From Arbacia lixula (Eukaryota > Echinodermata > Echinoidea > Arbacioida > Arbaciidae), in contig OZ022578.1 in NCBI GenBank assembly GCA_963669155.1, positions 5,805,206 to 5,869,205 of the forward strand: DNA of 64,000 bases, read 5' to 3'. This document shows, in pieces, positions 25,801 to 37,156 of this stretch. Under the pieces are notes generated by a model. That model saw nothing but the letters and a program-made list of their open reading frames with translations. It made no database searches and was not told the DNA's origin. The first letter of the stretch is position 1; the number at the start of each line of letters is the position of its first letter. The position numbers and the translations under genes were made by a program.

Positions 25801-28797
25801 GAGATGAACTGGTGAACCTGGGATACAAACAATCTCAGCTGGACAAAGCATTGTTCAGATGGTACAAAGATGGAGAGATGCAAGGTGTCTTTGTGATGCA
25901 TGTTGATGACTTCCTATTTGCTGGAACAGATGCCTTCATGAAACAAGTCATTGATCCACTGGCATTGAAGTATAAGGTTGGGAAAAGGCAGATCAGCAAT
26001 TTCCGAGAAATCTCCCAGAATGATGCAGGAGTCAGGATCAAGCAAAACGACTATGAGGATGAGCTGAAAGAAATGCCAATCAGTCAAAAACGGAAAACAG
26101 AAAAATCTTCCACCCTGACCAAGAAAGAAGTAGAGAGCCACAGAGCTACTGCTGGTCAACTGAACTAGATAGCTACCCAGACAAGACCTGATCTGAGCTA
26201 TGATGCACTTGAACTGAACATGTCCCGCAACCATCCCACGGTTGATCAACTACTCAAGGCAAACAAGGCTGTATGACATGCAAAGAAAAGTACAGGAGGT
26301 GTACTGTTCCCAAGCCTAAGACCATCTGTGAAGTGGAAGATAGCAGTATACTGCCATGCACCCTGGGGCAATTTTCCTGATGGTGTATCAAGTGCTCAAG
26401 GCCATGTGATCTTCCTGTGTGGTGAAAATGGAAGAACTTGCCCTCTCAGCTGGACATCTAACAAAATCAAGAGAAAACTTTCGAGCACATTGGCTGCTGA
26501 AACGCTGTCGATGCCTTAGATGATGCTGTGTATCTGGGCAGTCTGATCACTGGGGTGTACAATGACAAACTAATGGAAAACAAAATCCCTATCATCATGT
26601 ACACCGACAATGATTCGCTTCATCAGAGTCTAAGCAAGTCCATGAAAAGCAGCTGAGAATCACCATCGCAGAGATCCAGAGGATGCTCGAGGCTGGAGAT
26701 CTACAAACCATTGAGTGGCTTCCAAGCGCGCTGCAACTTGCCAACTGCCTGACCAAGAGAGGTGCTGACAGTGGAGAGCTTCTGGAGTGGATGCACAATG
26801 GTCAACTACCAAAGGACAACTTTCACTCTTGAATACCAGACAAGAAACTGACTAGTGGATATTACAAGAGAAATTGACTCAAAGGAAACAGCAGACTCTT
26901 TACTTGTATATCACAAGTGAAACTGACTCTAATGAAACATACTCCACAGTTGCAAACTAAGAGAGAAAGGGACTCTAATACGAACTGACTCTATCGTTTA
27001 CATATTATGAGACAAATTACTCTCCATTATTTTGTTGATGCAAACAAACTGAAAGTGGACGATTTACTTTCTGAAGTTTAGTGTAGTCAGATAAGAACTG
27101 AACTATAAGCTTCGTGAACTACAGTTTTTGACATGGACATTTACTATCTTGTGTTTACTGCTAATGATAGGAGTTAAATTTGCTGTTTTGTTATACAACT
27201 TTCCAACAATTTTGTTGGACAGCCTTTTACTAATGTTCATGATTAAATTGTTGTTTACCATTTTCTGAATGCTGATGTTCTATCAGTTTGTGCTCAGTCT
27301 TATTACAATTTATTGGTGCTCAATAGATCAACTGAGAAAGAAACAAGGGGGAGTTTGTTAATAGTAATTAGATTACTTATGTTATGTTTATATCTCTTTT
27401 ATATACAGATACCTGGAAAAGCCGTATGTTAGCCAGTTAGATAGGTAGTCTCTCATGAATCACATGACTTTGCTGGAAACAGCCCAGGCCTTACCTTAGA
27501 ATCTTGTAGTACGCAAAGCGGAAGAGCTCCTGGAATGCTACGGAGAAGGTGAGGCCAAAAGCTATCTGATCCTTGAGGGGCCACACCGCAAACCACAGGA
27601 CTGACGATGTGAGCAGTGAACAAAGCCAGAAGAACATCCTGATAAGAGGAGAGAGAAGCAAGATAACAATGGTTTCATTGAGAAGATTCATTAATCCTTC
27701 CATTTGACCAATGTCTGATTCTATCCAAGAATCAAGATTCTGAGACTGGGCCTCCTTCATGTCTTGGCTTCAGCTTATTGGACAGAGCTGGTGTCTTCAG
27801 TGGTGAAGGTGGATGCAAAAAAAGTGTTAAGGGCGTCTGCTTTGCTTTTGTCCATCGATATTGAGCATCCATTTTCAGACCTGAGATCTCCCAGTTGACA
27901 TGACATCTGGAGCTTGTTGTCAACATAGTGCCAGAAGGCTTTGGGATCTTGTTTGATGATGTTCTTTGCTAACTCTTGCTCGTAGTTCTTGCACAGTTGT
28001 TTGGTAAGTGTGCGTTTCTTCGGGCTCTTTTGTTGTTGACAGGATGTTTTGTTCTTTCAGCTGTTTTCCATGCTCTGCGTTTCTGTCCTTGTTTTTGAAA
28101 TGATCGACTGGACATCCACCTCTGCTTCTTCCTGCGCCATTTGAATGTAGAAGTCGGGATGTGTTTGTTTCTGCATATTAGTAGCAAATGATTTCCATGC
28201 TGTATTTATGTCTTTGTTCAGCAGCTTTGTGAATATTGATCTTGATTCCCAGCCTAGACTAGCTAGTTCCTCATACATCTTATTGTACCCCCCTTTGTGG
28301 AACTGGAGATTTACTAACCATTATAAAAACATCACAACAAAAATATAACATATTTACAAACATAAAATAAGGCTATGGACCCCTAAGAAACAAATCTGCT
28401 TATGGGCTGGGCCCTTTACATAACAAAATACACGTACAATGATAAACAACAATACTCAGATACATTTATATGAAGTTAATGTCATAAAGGTAACATCCAT
28501 AATCACACACAGCATGCACACACATCAATTCATGCAGCACAATGAGATGGGAAGACGAAAAGGAGAAAGACTAGGGATAGAAAATGATGAAAAGAGGTAC
28601 ATTGTAAGCAGACATTATCTTCTGTTATACAAGCGACTATAGAACTTGAGTCTACATTGCTATGGTGCAGGAGGACTGACTTACCCTGCCATCATGACAA
28701 TGATTCTCAGTGGCTCTCTGGCTATGGTGAAGATGAAGAGAGAAGCTGCTGGGCCATAGGCAATGAACATGGCCCCAAACAGTTGCATCAGAGTCAT
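22850..28797 (-). CDS. aph1: APH-1, gamma-secretase scaffold subunit, complete (269 aa, six coding exons)
   Basis: Coding exons in transcript order: 28797-28685, 27638-27495, 25371-25226, 24308-24186, 23539-23412, 23005-22850. Lengths sum to 810 nt. APH-1 is a seven-pass membrane protein that scaffolds presenilin, nicastrin and PEN-2 in the ER/Golgi and plasma membrane, allowing intramembrane cleavage of Notch and APP-type substrates. Start MTLMQLFGAMFIAYGPAASL matches the family N-terminus. The GxxxGxxxG helix-packing motif of TM4 is present (YVAGLGFGVMSG, Gly137/141/145), as are both conserved histidines (FILLHIMW His186 and VVLSHFLVS His212, 26 residues apart as in human). Odd: the loop before TM4 is about 15 residues longer and Gln-rich compared with human APH1A. 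The start lies two bases after an acceptor (CTCACAG), so an upstream non-coding exon is needed. Introns carry copia and LINE remnants. Confidence 0.95.
23035..23390. mobile_element. TTAA-type palindromic MITE (family 2), right end missing
   Basis: Starts TTAAAGGGATAGTTCACCTT followed by TTTCAATAAAAGCAAACACATGA, closely related to the left end of the intact copy at 42911-43237. It shares the internal TGACGTCA block. No matching right end was found before the exon at 23412. Confidence 0.65.
25433..27480 (+). mobile_element. Ty1/copia retrotransposon remnant (RVT_2 reverse transcriptase to RNase H, polypurine tract, LTR stub)
   Basis: Lies in the APH-1 intron between coding exons 2 and 3, in the opposite orientation. 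It begins inside the reverse transcriptase domain (PTLSTRSVISEKAMPDGQKR), then ICESNDIKAAFLQG, GLDDASRNWYFSIRDELVNL and the catalytic VMHVDDFLFAG. RNase H remnants follow (TSNKIKRKLSSTLAAE, IMYTDNDS, EWLPSALQLANCLTKRGAD). The frame shifts near 25757 and has stops near 26166 and 26275, so it is inactive. GAG, protease and integrase are absent. A polypurine tract AAAGAAACAAGGGGGAGT ends at 27354, followed by TGTTAATAG at 27356, a likely 3' LTR start, of which only about 100 bp remains before the APH-1 exon. Confidence 0.88.
27755..28290 (-). mobile_element. LINE ORF2 fragment (CR1/Rex/jockey-like linker region)
   Basis: On the minus strand, frames joined by shifts give the region between endonuclease and reverse transcriptase: INTAWKSFATNMQKQTHPDF, then KNIIKQDPKAFWHYVDNKLQ, GDLRSENG, and KADALNTFFASTFTTEDTSS. 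The D/N-P-K-x-FW and LNxFFxSxFT motifs are characteristic. It ends before any catalytic RT motif and is broken by frameshifts. It lies in the APH-1 intron between coding exons 1 and 2, same strand as the host gene. Confidence 0.85.
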
Positions 28798-28799
28798 AT

Positions 28800-31698
28800 C
28801 TGTGAGAAAGGAACACATGGGGAAAGTGACAAAGCATTACCTTTTACTGAATTGTAACAATGTATTCACGAAATGACTCAATCACATACAACTCACCTTC
28901 AACAAAGTGCATATAAAATTGTGATTTTGTTTTTTTTAACTGTCCTAAATTTATTGAATCCTTCATCGAAGCCTGAATCGATATGACTCAGGCTTAATTT
29001 TGTTAAATATGGTGCGAAGTATTGTTTCAAACATTGATGAGTCTATGGCTTGATGTATTTAATATCATTTTCATGAAGATTGTTGTGCTATCAATCTCAT
29101 TTTCTTCTGTTTAATCAATTCATTGATTTTCTTTCATGCTTTCCATTTTGGTCATATTCGTGTTGAAAGATACCATGTTAATGATAGTCTAGGCAAACAT
29201 GCCATTCTTAAAACAAATGTCTCAATATGGAAAGGGGTTATCAAATGCATGTGTTTATATTTACAAGTGATGCAAAAATATCAATCTAACGTAGACTTAA
29301 TCATTCAGCAATAAATAAGCGAACACTAGTGAATTTTCAACATAAAACAGTGTTAAAATGTTGGTATGCTTAGACTAGCCCTCTGATCTAAGGAATGCTT
29401 GAATGATACTCAACATTTTGAAATATTTGTGAACCTTTTTCATTAATGTTGCCTTCAATTAAGTGATGTTAAACCCATTTCCCCGTCACAGATGATTAAA
29501 TACTTAGCGAAGCCTGACAAAATGCCACAGAAATGTTAACATACATGTAGAAAGTATAATGCAAATTTATTCACTTTTCACAGCCCTTATTATCAGTCTG
29601 TGAAATGTCCGTGCGCGCGCTATTGCGAAACTGTCCCAAATTGCATTTATGTTTTGTACCAGGGTTGATGTTGTGCGGGAGGGAGCTACTCTTACAAAGG
29701 CTTTCGCTGTTCTCATATCTGAATGCCAATATGCACAACGAACAATAGTGTACAACGGATAGCGGAGCGTGGTCGCTAGCGGTCGTGTCCATTTTTGCTT
29801 ATTACATGACGTCATCCAGCCACTGCCGAGAGCCAATTTATGAATGAAAATATAGTAAGCATGCGCAGTGCAAGCCTTCTATGTCCCCACATAGTATTCC
29901 ACCAAAACAAGTGTAAAATTCTCTATCACCTCGTACCAAAATCGACCTAGAATTTCACTTTCCTATATTTTATATGAATTTTGAAAGGTATTCTCAGAGG
30001 ATCTATTTTCTCACCGATACCGCACAGGTAAGCGAATTTCGATTGCTTCTTGCTTTTCCGTGAAAATCGTACGAATTAGCGTCACCCCCGCATCGTGTTT
30101 GTTGGAATTTGTAGAGTCTATCGCAACGTGTACAAAGTCAATTGGCTTCCGGGTTTTAGGACCGTCAGTCAATATGCATGAAATTGCAGAGTTTCGATAA
30201 TTTTCGATCGATACTGGAGCGATCCGATCACGAACCAAGACCATTTCCTGCGTACACAATGTGACCGGATATCGTTATCGCTATCGATACTTCAACACGC
30301 AGTCGGAAGGCCACCACGTGGTCATGACGTGATCTGCGCGATTGCCCAATCAGCGGTCTCCGAATCGCTGATCGCGGACGATCTATCCGTTGTACACAGT
30401 CTATGGACCATAGTTCGTCGTGATATGCACAAAGTAGGTATCAGCGAAGACGTGAGACCTTCAACTACAAAGTGCAAAAAAAATGGTCAAAAGGATTACC
30501 GGTAGTTGTTCTTCTTGAGCCAGTACAATGATGAAAATGTTTGGTCTTTGGAATCGTGATTATTTTTCATGAATGTAAGTGATAACATGATATAAATGAT
30601 AAATGATATAAACATTGATTTTCACTAATACTTAACACATTTTGAAATCTTGATAAAAATTTCTCATTGCAAAATACTGTTTTTTTAACTCCATCATTTT
30701 CCATGTTAGTACTATGTGTACACGAGAGCTCTACCGAAGCAGCGCAGTCTATGCCAGCAGCGGCGGGGTAATTTGTGAGTTAACCCATAAATCTACGCCG
30801 CCGCTGCTGGCGTAGATCATTTTTGTCCTATTGATATACTGTACAATTTCCGTTACCAAAAAAGCAGTGTTTTGCAATTTTTAAAATACTGTAATTTCTT
30901 CAATAACAATCAGATTTGAATAATTAAAAAACTACTGTACATGTCTTTCATAGACCTTTCAGTTAACAACAAATTTGTTAAGCATTAATGAATCAAGTTA
31001 ACATTTTCATTTCACATACCTACTAATTACGTAACTCAGCTTTCCATAAGGCATTATTGTTCTCAAGGATCGTCCGATTAAGAACAATAGATGCGACAGG
31101 ATCCGAGCAGTTCCAGCATTTAGAGCTGAGGTTAGTGTTGTAATAGCTACGACATTGTGTCGAGAAATGCGCCCCAGGACATGATGATTATCATGACGTT
31201 CACTTCACACTCGCAATTTAACATGATTGTTGTTTATTATAGCAAAGAAGAAGAAGAAGAAAGCAACATCCTCCTAAATGAAATGTTGTGGAGTATCTTG
31301 AATTCTTGAATCTTGAAGAAGAAATATATTCATAGTAGCAACCAGCAAAATAACAAGTAGACGGGACTATCACCGACTGAACTTTTCGTCGAGTGATACT
31401 ACGATGCATTTTTCTCCATAAAAATGAAATGTTTACCACAATATACAATGTTATGTGTATTAATTGTAACTCAATGAATATTCTGATGCATAATATAATG
31501 TATACTCACTTGAATCTGATGTTATTTGACGATTTGAAGGAAAGCGTGAAATGCCGGAAGTCTGGCTGTATTTTGTTGTACAAAGGATCTGGGTTAAATC
31601 GGCCCATAAAGCTAACCGTGCGTGGCTCTAACGACTCGACAACCAACCCTTGACAACTCGGCGCCGCGGCAGCAAAATATTATTTGGGTTGTACTCAC
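28800..31698. other. Probable first intron and 5' region of APH-1
   Basis: No coding exon recognised. It holds a palindromic CRE (TGACGTCA) at 29807-29814, a CpG-richer block at about 30000-30430, a hairpin at about 30749-30818 (CTATGCCAGCAGCGGCGG pairing with CCGCCGCTGCTGGCGTAG) and an inverted pair CTATCCGTTGTACAC at 29748-29762 (minus) and 30383-30397 (plus). The intron assignment depends on the 5' exon at 31699 being right. Confidence 0.4.
30270..30430 (-). promoter_or_regulatory. Candidate APH-1 promoter block
   Basis: CpG-dense sequence unlike its surroundings, containing an E-box CACGTG near 30316, a CRE-like TGACGTGA near 30324 and a CCAAT element near 30345. A GTGAGA donor-like site on the minus strand at about 30010-30014 would let a first exon splice to 28799. 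This is inference from composition only; the 31.7-kb site below is an alternative. Confidence 0.25.
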
Positions 31699-31795
31699 TG
31701 ATCTCCCCACTAACTGCACCGCACGCACCGTCGAAGACTCGATAGCACTCAGCACCTGCTGACTAATACAAATCTTTTGAGAAAATTCGCTACCT
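31699..31795 (-). other. Alternative candidate 5' UTR exon of APH-1
   Basis: On the minus strand, GATCA followed by GTGAGTAC at 31698-31691 is a strong 5' splice site. It closes a CpG-rich segment that could be the first non-coding exon needed for APH-1. The upstream boundary is a guess. Confidence 0.3.
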
Positions 31796-32973
31796 TAGAG
31801 GGAAAGAAGGTTTTTAATAAAATCAGAAACATGATAGACACTTCAGTGAAGTTTTGACAAAACTCCAATAAAAGATAAAAAAGTTAAGGGATAATGCTCC
31901 AACAAACACGTACCGCGATTCAACAATCTCTTCTGCAGACAAAAATTACATTGTGTTGATATTCATATCCCCTGCGCCGATAAACTATTGAAAAGGGCGT
32001 CCGTTGACTGTTTTTATATTGCTGATAGTTCAAAAATATATATACCTATGAAATAGCATTGTAGAAGTTGCTCAATGGCCATGATCATTATAGCTCAAAA
32101 TGAAAATGACACACTTTGAGGTTACCATAATAACGTATTGATTATATAGTATGTGCATAAATTTTGCACATTAACGTAAAATTGCCTAAATTGGACTCGA
32201 ACTCCTCAGAGTTGCGTGACAGTTCCTTGCCGCAGATCAATTGCACATGTAAGATAACATTTCTGTTTTTTGATGAAGGAATACGTTTTCCCATAGAAGT
32301 ATGTGTGTGCAAACATCAGACTGAAGGATATATCAACTGCACATGTAAAACGGTATTTAGCATTTTGAGAGAACATAAATTAAAAAATATAATAGTAGGC
32401 CTACGTAACATTTAAAAGTGGGAAGCATCTCGCACGTGGCGTCACAAAAGTAATAGCTTAAACATATCAACTTCTTAATATCTTTAGACGAGATTTCATA
32501 AAACTTGTTTCTTTCAAGTTTTTGCTCTTGGACTTTTGCATCGGAAAATACAATTGCAGACATTTTCTTTCTCGGTAGGTAGCAATCTATTTGCGAGGCC
32601 AACAAAGATTTGATTCTTAAGGGAGTGAAATGTGTTCATTCCTCGCGATAATAAAGTGTTTATGTAAAACCTAACTCCCCTAAAAAAGAATTTCTAACAT
32701 ATTGAACGTAAGTGATTTTGAAATGTATTCTTCCCGCTTATAATACATGTAGACACATTCAACACCTCTATGAATGTGAACGGGTCCATGTTCACAACTT
32801 CTATTGATGAACAAGTCATAATCAATAAAAGAAATCGAACTACAAGTATATACACCAGAGGGATTATCTCCAACTCTGCTTGCTCACGGTGGATGGGCGA
32901 TCCTGAGCGGACCAATGATTGTACATGCCACCCTCGACCCAACACAATGTGTACGTATGTATGTATGTATGTA
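31796..32973. other. Intergenic, no gene recognised
   Basis: AT-rich. About 32415-32520 (AAGTGGGAAGCATCTCGCAC and a nearby GGCGTCACAAAAG) resembles internal parts of the family-2 TTAA MITE. The interval also holds a short local duplication around TCAAYTGCACATGTAA at about 32237 and 32332. Confidence 0.4.
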
Positions 32974-33844
32974 CAGTTGGCAGCAAAATTATTCAACCCC
33001 CCTCTCATTTTTTACGTTCTGTCATAATGAATAATATTGCAGCAGCAGATTGCTACTCAACCATTAAGATAATTAGCAGACACTTAATTACTAAAGAATA
33101 CCGGAGAAAAAAAACCACATTTTACTGCATAGGTCATCTGAAATTGCAATTTGTGCCCAGAAAGCATGTTTCAAAATTATTCAACCCCCTATTTTACACA
33201 CAAGAAACGAATGCACAAATAATGACAATTTAAAAGCCAGTGCATATATTCTGAGGTGAATGCTGATTTTATTTATCCTCCACCTGAAAGTGGAACCTTT
33301 ATATGCACAACTAACAAGTTGTAACATTATTCAACCCAGATGGGTGTGTCTTTTAGTACTTTGTGCAGCATCCATATGCTGCAATGACCTCCTGCAGACG
33401 AGATGAATAGCCTCCACTGAACTGGAAAGAACCAGTGATAGCCTCCCACAAGCTTCTCACAACGCTCTCTGGGGATGTTAGCCCATTCCTCTTGCGCAAT
33501 GGTCTTAAGGTAATCGATGCATATAGGTCTCCTTGCTGCAACAGCTTTCTTCAGATCCCACCACAAATTCTCTTTTGGGTTTAGGTCTGGAGACTGTGAT
33601 GGTCACTCAAGGTGCGCAAGAGGAATGGGCCAACACCCCCAAGGAGCATTGTGAGAAGCTTGTGAGAGGCTATTCATCTCGTCTGCACTAGGTCATTGCA
33701 GCAAATGTATGCTGCACAAAGTACTAAAAGACACACCCATCTGGACTGAATAATGTTACAACTTGTTAGTTGTGCATATAAAGGTTCCAGTTTCAGGTGG
33801 AGGATAAATAAAATCAGCATTCACCTCAGAATATATGCACTGGC
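32974..33844. mobile_element. Tc1-like element rearranged into a foldback, transposase C-terminus in two inverted pieces
   Basis: The left terminus CAGTTGGCAGCAAAATTATT is bordered by TA. On the minus strand, 33353-33566 encodes the end of a Tc1-family transposase (WWDLKKAVAARRPICIDYLK, then AQEEWANIPRERCEKLVGGY). Positions 33597-33844 are an inverted, diverged copy of 33236-33512, so the element reads as a hairpin with arms of about 250-275 bp. The right outer terminus is missing; the sequence passes into a TG microsatellite (33853-33920). It is not functional. Confidence 0.8.
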
Positions 33845-33852
33845 TGTGTGTG

Positions 33853-33920
33853 TATGTGTCATTGTGCATGTGTGTGTACGTGTGTGTGTGTGTGTGTGTG
33901 CGCGTGTGTGAGTGTGTGTG
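33853..33920. repeat. (TG)n microsatellite
   Basis: Interrupted TG repeat immediately after the Tc1-like foldback, with TGTGTGTACG and GCGCG interruptions. Confidence 0.95.
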
Positions 33921-34139
33921 TAAGTTTCAGTATAAGTTCCAGTTTCAGATCAGTAGGAGGTATAAGATTATCTTTCTCTGCAACTATGAGACAAGAAAGC
34001 GATCAATTAGGTCATCTTTGTTATACTTATTTAGCAGCTTGGCAAGATTTACATAGCTGCAGGAATTTTGAAGCAGGAAACATTAATCCGATAATATATA
34101 ACAGCAAAGATTTTTTATTGAAAGGGAAAATGGCGTTCA

Positions 34140-34990
34140 ATATATAGCTATATAGGCTCAACATTTATCATTTAGAACATTTATTTGATAAACAATATAT
34201 TAGGCCAATTAATTATTTTCAGAGTTTAGGTCTACGAAGTCAAAATACTGCATACATTTGGGAGCTTTGTGAGTCCATTTTGTAAACTGGAAAATATGAC
34301 GGAACTTCACGCAGTTTTTATGAAGTAGATATGATTGACTTGAATATATCCTTACAGTTTTCTGGACAAATATTAGCTTAAAAGAATGTACAATCTAGGA
34401 AGATTTACTCACATTTTGCATCTCTTCTTAAACAGTCTTATGGTCTAGAAATCAGAGATGGCCACCCAAAAATTATTTTTCTCTGGAAAAAAAAACCCAT
34501 GAGAGATATTTTTATAAGACCTAGAATTTCAACCTTAATTGGAGGTCTCAGAGAATTCCAATATAAATTACTTCACGGGGCGATTTACACCAAGGAACGG
34601 TTTTTAAAATGTGGTTTTGTCGCTGATAATCTATATTCCTTCTGTGAAAAAAATCCTGAAACTTAAACTTATTTTGGAATTGTGAAAAAGTCAAAGCTTT
34701 ATATCGATGGAGTCGAGTATTCGAAGAACTACAGAATGTAGTTTGGTAAGATATACATATTGGTTTAAATGGAATTTCTCATAGAATCAAATTTTGAAAT
34801 ACTCTCATTTATATTGTTAAATTCATGATATATTCAGCAAGGCCGCAATCAATAATACCAACATTGGCAGAGCTTAAAAATGCATTGATTAAATACCGAA
34901 TGGAAGTGATATTGCCATTAAAAGAAATAAATTGGGTGGCGTTTGCTAAAATGGGATTTTTTTATTCAAACGGTTTGTAAAAATAAGATT
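34140..34990 (+). mobile_element. LINE 3' end (Tx1/L1-like) with zf-RVT-type region
   Basis: From 34440 the plus strand reads YGLEIRDGHPKIIFLWKKKP, then LREFQYKLLHGAIYTKERF and FVADNLYSFCEKNPET before a stop. This is the post-RT region of Tx1/L1-like LINEs, where EFQYKLLH...L..FC...PET precedes a Cys/His cluster. Further decayed coding traces (LKNALIKYRMEVILPLKEIN then WVAF) run to about 34970. No RT catalytic region is present. Confidence 0.7.
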
Positions 34991-35159
34991 TATCTCCGAT
35001 CAGGCGTAATAACTGGCATCTCTACTAAATACACGCGCATGCATCTTCATAGTTATAAGTATATCATGTTTGTATTATAATAATAATGTGTTTCTATTGT
35101 CCATGCAAAATAATATTAGCTAATTATGTTAGTCCTATTTATCTGTGGGCAGAAATAAA

Positions 35160-35340
35160 TGTATGTGTGTATGTGCACATGTGTGTGTGTGTGTGTGTGC
35201 GTGTGTGTATGTGTGTGGGAATAGACTTGTGTATTATAGGGCCTATAAACTGATAGTAAGATAGGAAGCTGTATGTCTGTATGTCGGGGGGGGGGGGGGT
35301 GGGGGAGGGGGGGGGGAGGGGGAGGGGGGGGACTAGGGAG
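35160..35340. repeat. (TG)n followed by a long G tract
   Basis: Positions 35160-35217 are TG repeat. Positions 35286-35331 are almost pure G with rare A or T, a strong G-quadruplex candidate. Confidence 0.9.
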
Positions 35341-36288
35341 TAGGGATTCAGGTTTGTTTTGTTTAGTTTGTTTTCAAGTTTTGTGGTAGAAATTTGTCTC
35401 AGTTCGGAAGGTTTCTTAAACTAATAACTGAACAGAACAAAATCATTGCAAAGGGAATGTAAATTAAATTGTTATGCTAGTTGTGTGCAAAATGCCATTA
35501 TAGTCATGCATAGTTGATTTGATTTTCATGCTCGTTTAATGTCGATAAAATTGCACAATTTGCTTTATCAAAATGTTTTATGCAATTGTAAACCTGAAGA
35601 ATTGGGAATATAAAAACTGCTTAAAAAAGTATGTGTATGTGTAAGGGTGTGTGTGAGTTTGGGTGTGTGGATGAAGATGTTAGGAATATAAACCGAGGAG
35701 GAGATGGGAGAATGAATAAACAAAACTTTTCTCTCAAGAATCTTGATTTACAATAATGTTTTGTAAGCAATATTTGAAAATGCACTTTTTGTCTCGCCTG
35801 AACGAAGTGCGGTAGAGACCTAGTTATCAGCTTTCCTGTTAGTCTGTTGGTCTGTTGGCCTGTTAGTCTTTTGGTCTGTTACAAAAATGTTAAAGATTTT
35901 CTTTAACTTGGTCTCATTTCTTTATTTCTTCATCAATTGTGTTTAAACTTGGTACAAATGATCCTTGGGTAATACCACATGTGTCATCATGAGAATGACG
36001 AGGTCAAAGGTCATCTAGGGATCAAAAGGTCAAATGATATGAGGCCATGTGCATCATATTTCTCACAGTTTTCTTTTGACTTGCTCTCATTTCTTTATTT
36101 CTGCATCAATTGTGATCACACTTGTTACAAATGATCATTGGATAATACCACACGTGTCCTTAAAAGGATGATGGGGTCAAAGGTCATCTATGGGTCAAAA
36201 AATCAAATGATATGAGGCCGTGTGCCGGGCCGTGTGCATCGTTATATTTTTCTCAAAGTTTCCGTTTGACTTGCTCTCATTTTGATTC

Positions 36289-36488
36289 GGTTTGATTCGG
36301 GCAAAAAGAATACTAGTATTGCAACATACCGTTTCAACATTTTGTGTAGTGTGACATAGTGATTGCGCAATATTATTCGCGAATTCGACTGAAGGTTGTA
36401 GTTTTCGAATATTGCTCTCGACTAGGATGTATGAAGTTATGGCAAGCTTGAATTCGTGAATCGTTCACTCCCTCATCTGTTATAACCG
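36289..36488 (+). repeat. Copy of the eEF2 upstream segment inside the 175-bp repeat array
   Basis: About 200 bp nearly identical and collinear with 39244-39461, starting GGTTTGATTCGGGCAAAAAG and ending CCCTCATCTGTTATAACCG. Differences are a short CTAGTA-type deletion, loss of the TCGCGCTCG stretch and scattered substitutions. It interrupts one unit of the array. Confidence 0.95.
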
Positions 36489-37156
36489 TCTCTCATTTCT
36501 TTATTTCTTCATCAATTGTGTTTAAACTTGGTACAAATGATCCTTGGGTAATACTACACGTGTCCTTAAGAGGATGATGGGTCAAAGTTTACCTAGGGGT
36601 CAAAAGGTCAAATGATATGAGGCCGTGTGCCGGGCCGTGTGCATCATTATATTTTTCTCAAAGTTTCCGTTTGACTTGCTCTCATTTCTTTATTTCTGCC
36701 CCAATTGTGATCACAATTGGTACAAATGATCCTTGGGTAATACCACATGAGGATGATTAGGTCAAAGGTCATCTAGGGTCAAAAGGTGAAATGATGTGAG
36801 GCCATGTGCATTATTTTTCTCACAGTTTTCGTTTGACTTGCTCTCATTTCTTTATTTCTGCATCAATTGTTATCACACTTGTTACAAATGGTCCTTGTGT
36901 AATACCACACGTGTCATTAAGAGGATGACGGGGTCAAAAGTCATATAGGGGTCAGAAGGTCAAATGTTGTGAGGCCACGCGCATCACTTTTTTCTCAAAA
37001 ATTTTCGTTTGACTTGCTTTCATTTCTCTATTTCTGTCCCAAATGTGATCACACTTGGTACAAATGATCCTTGGATAATATCACATGTGTCTTTTCATGA
37101 GGCTGATGAGGTTAAAGGTCATCTAGGGGTCAAAAGGTTGAAAAAAAAATTGAAAA

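Noticed and set aside
30011-30259. 82-residue minus-strand ORF in the CpG-rich block
   Set aside because: No recognisable family. The sequence looks like promoter or 5' UTR DNA rather than coding sequence, although a short coding exon cannot be ruled out.
32164-32415. Cys-containing 83-residue ORF with two INCTCK segments
   Set aside because: The internal similarity comes from a short local DNA duplication. There are no splice sites, start context or family match.
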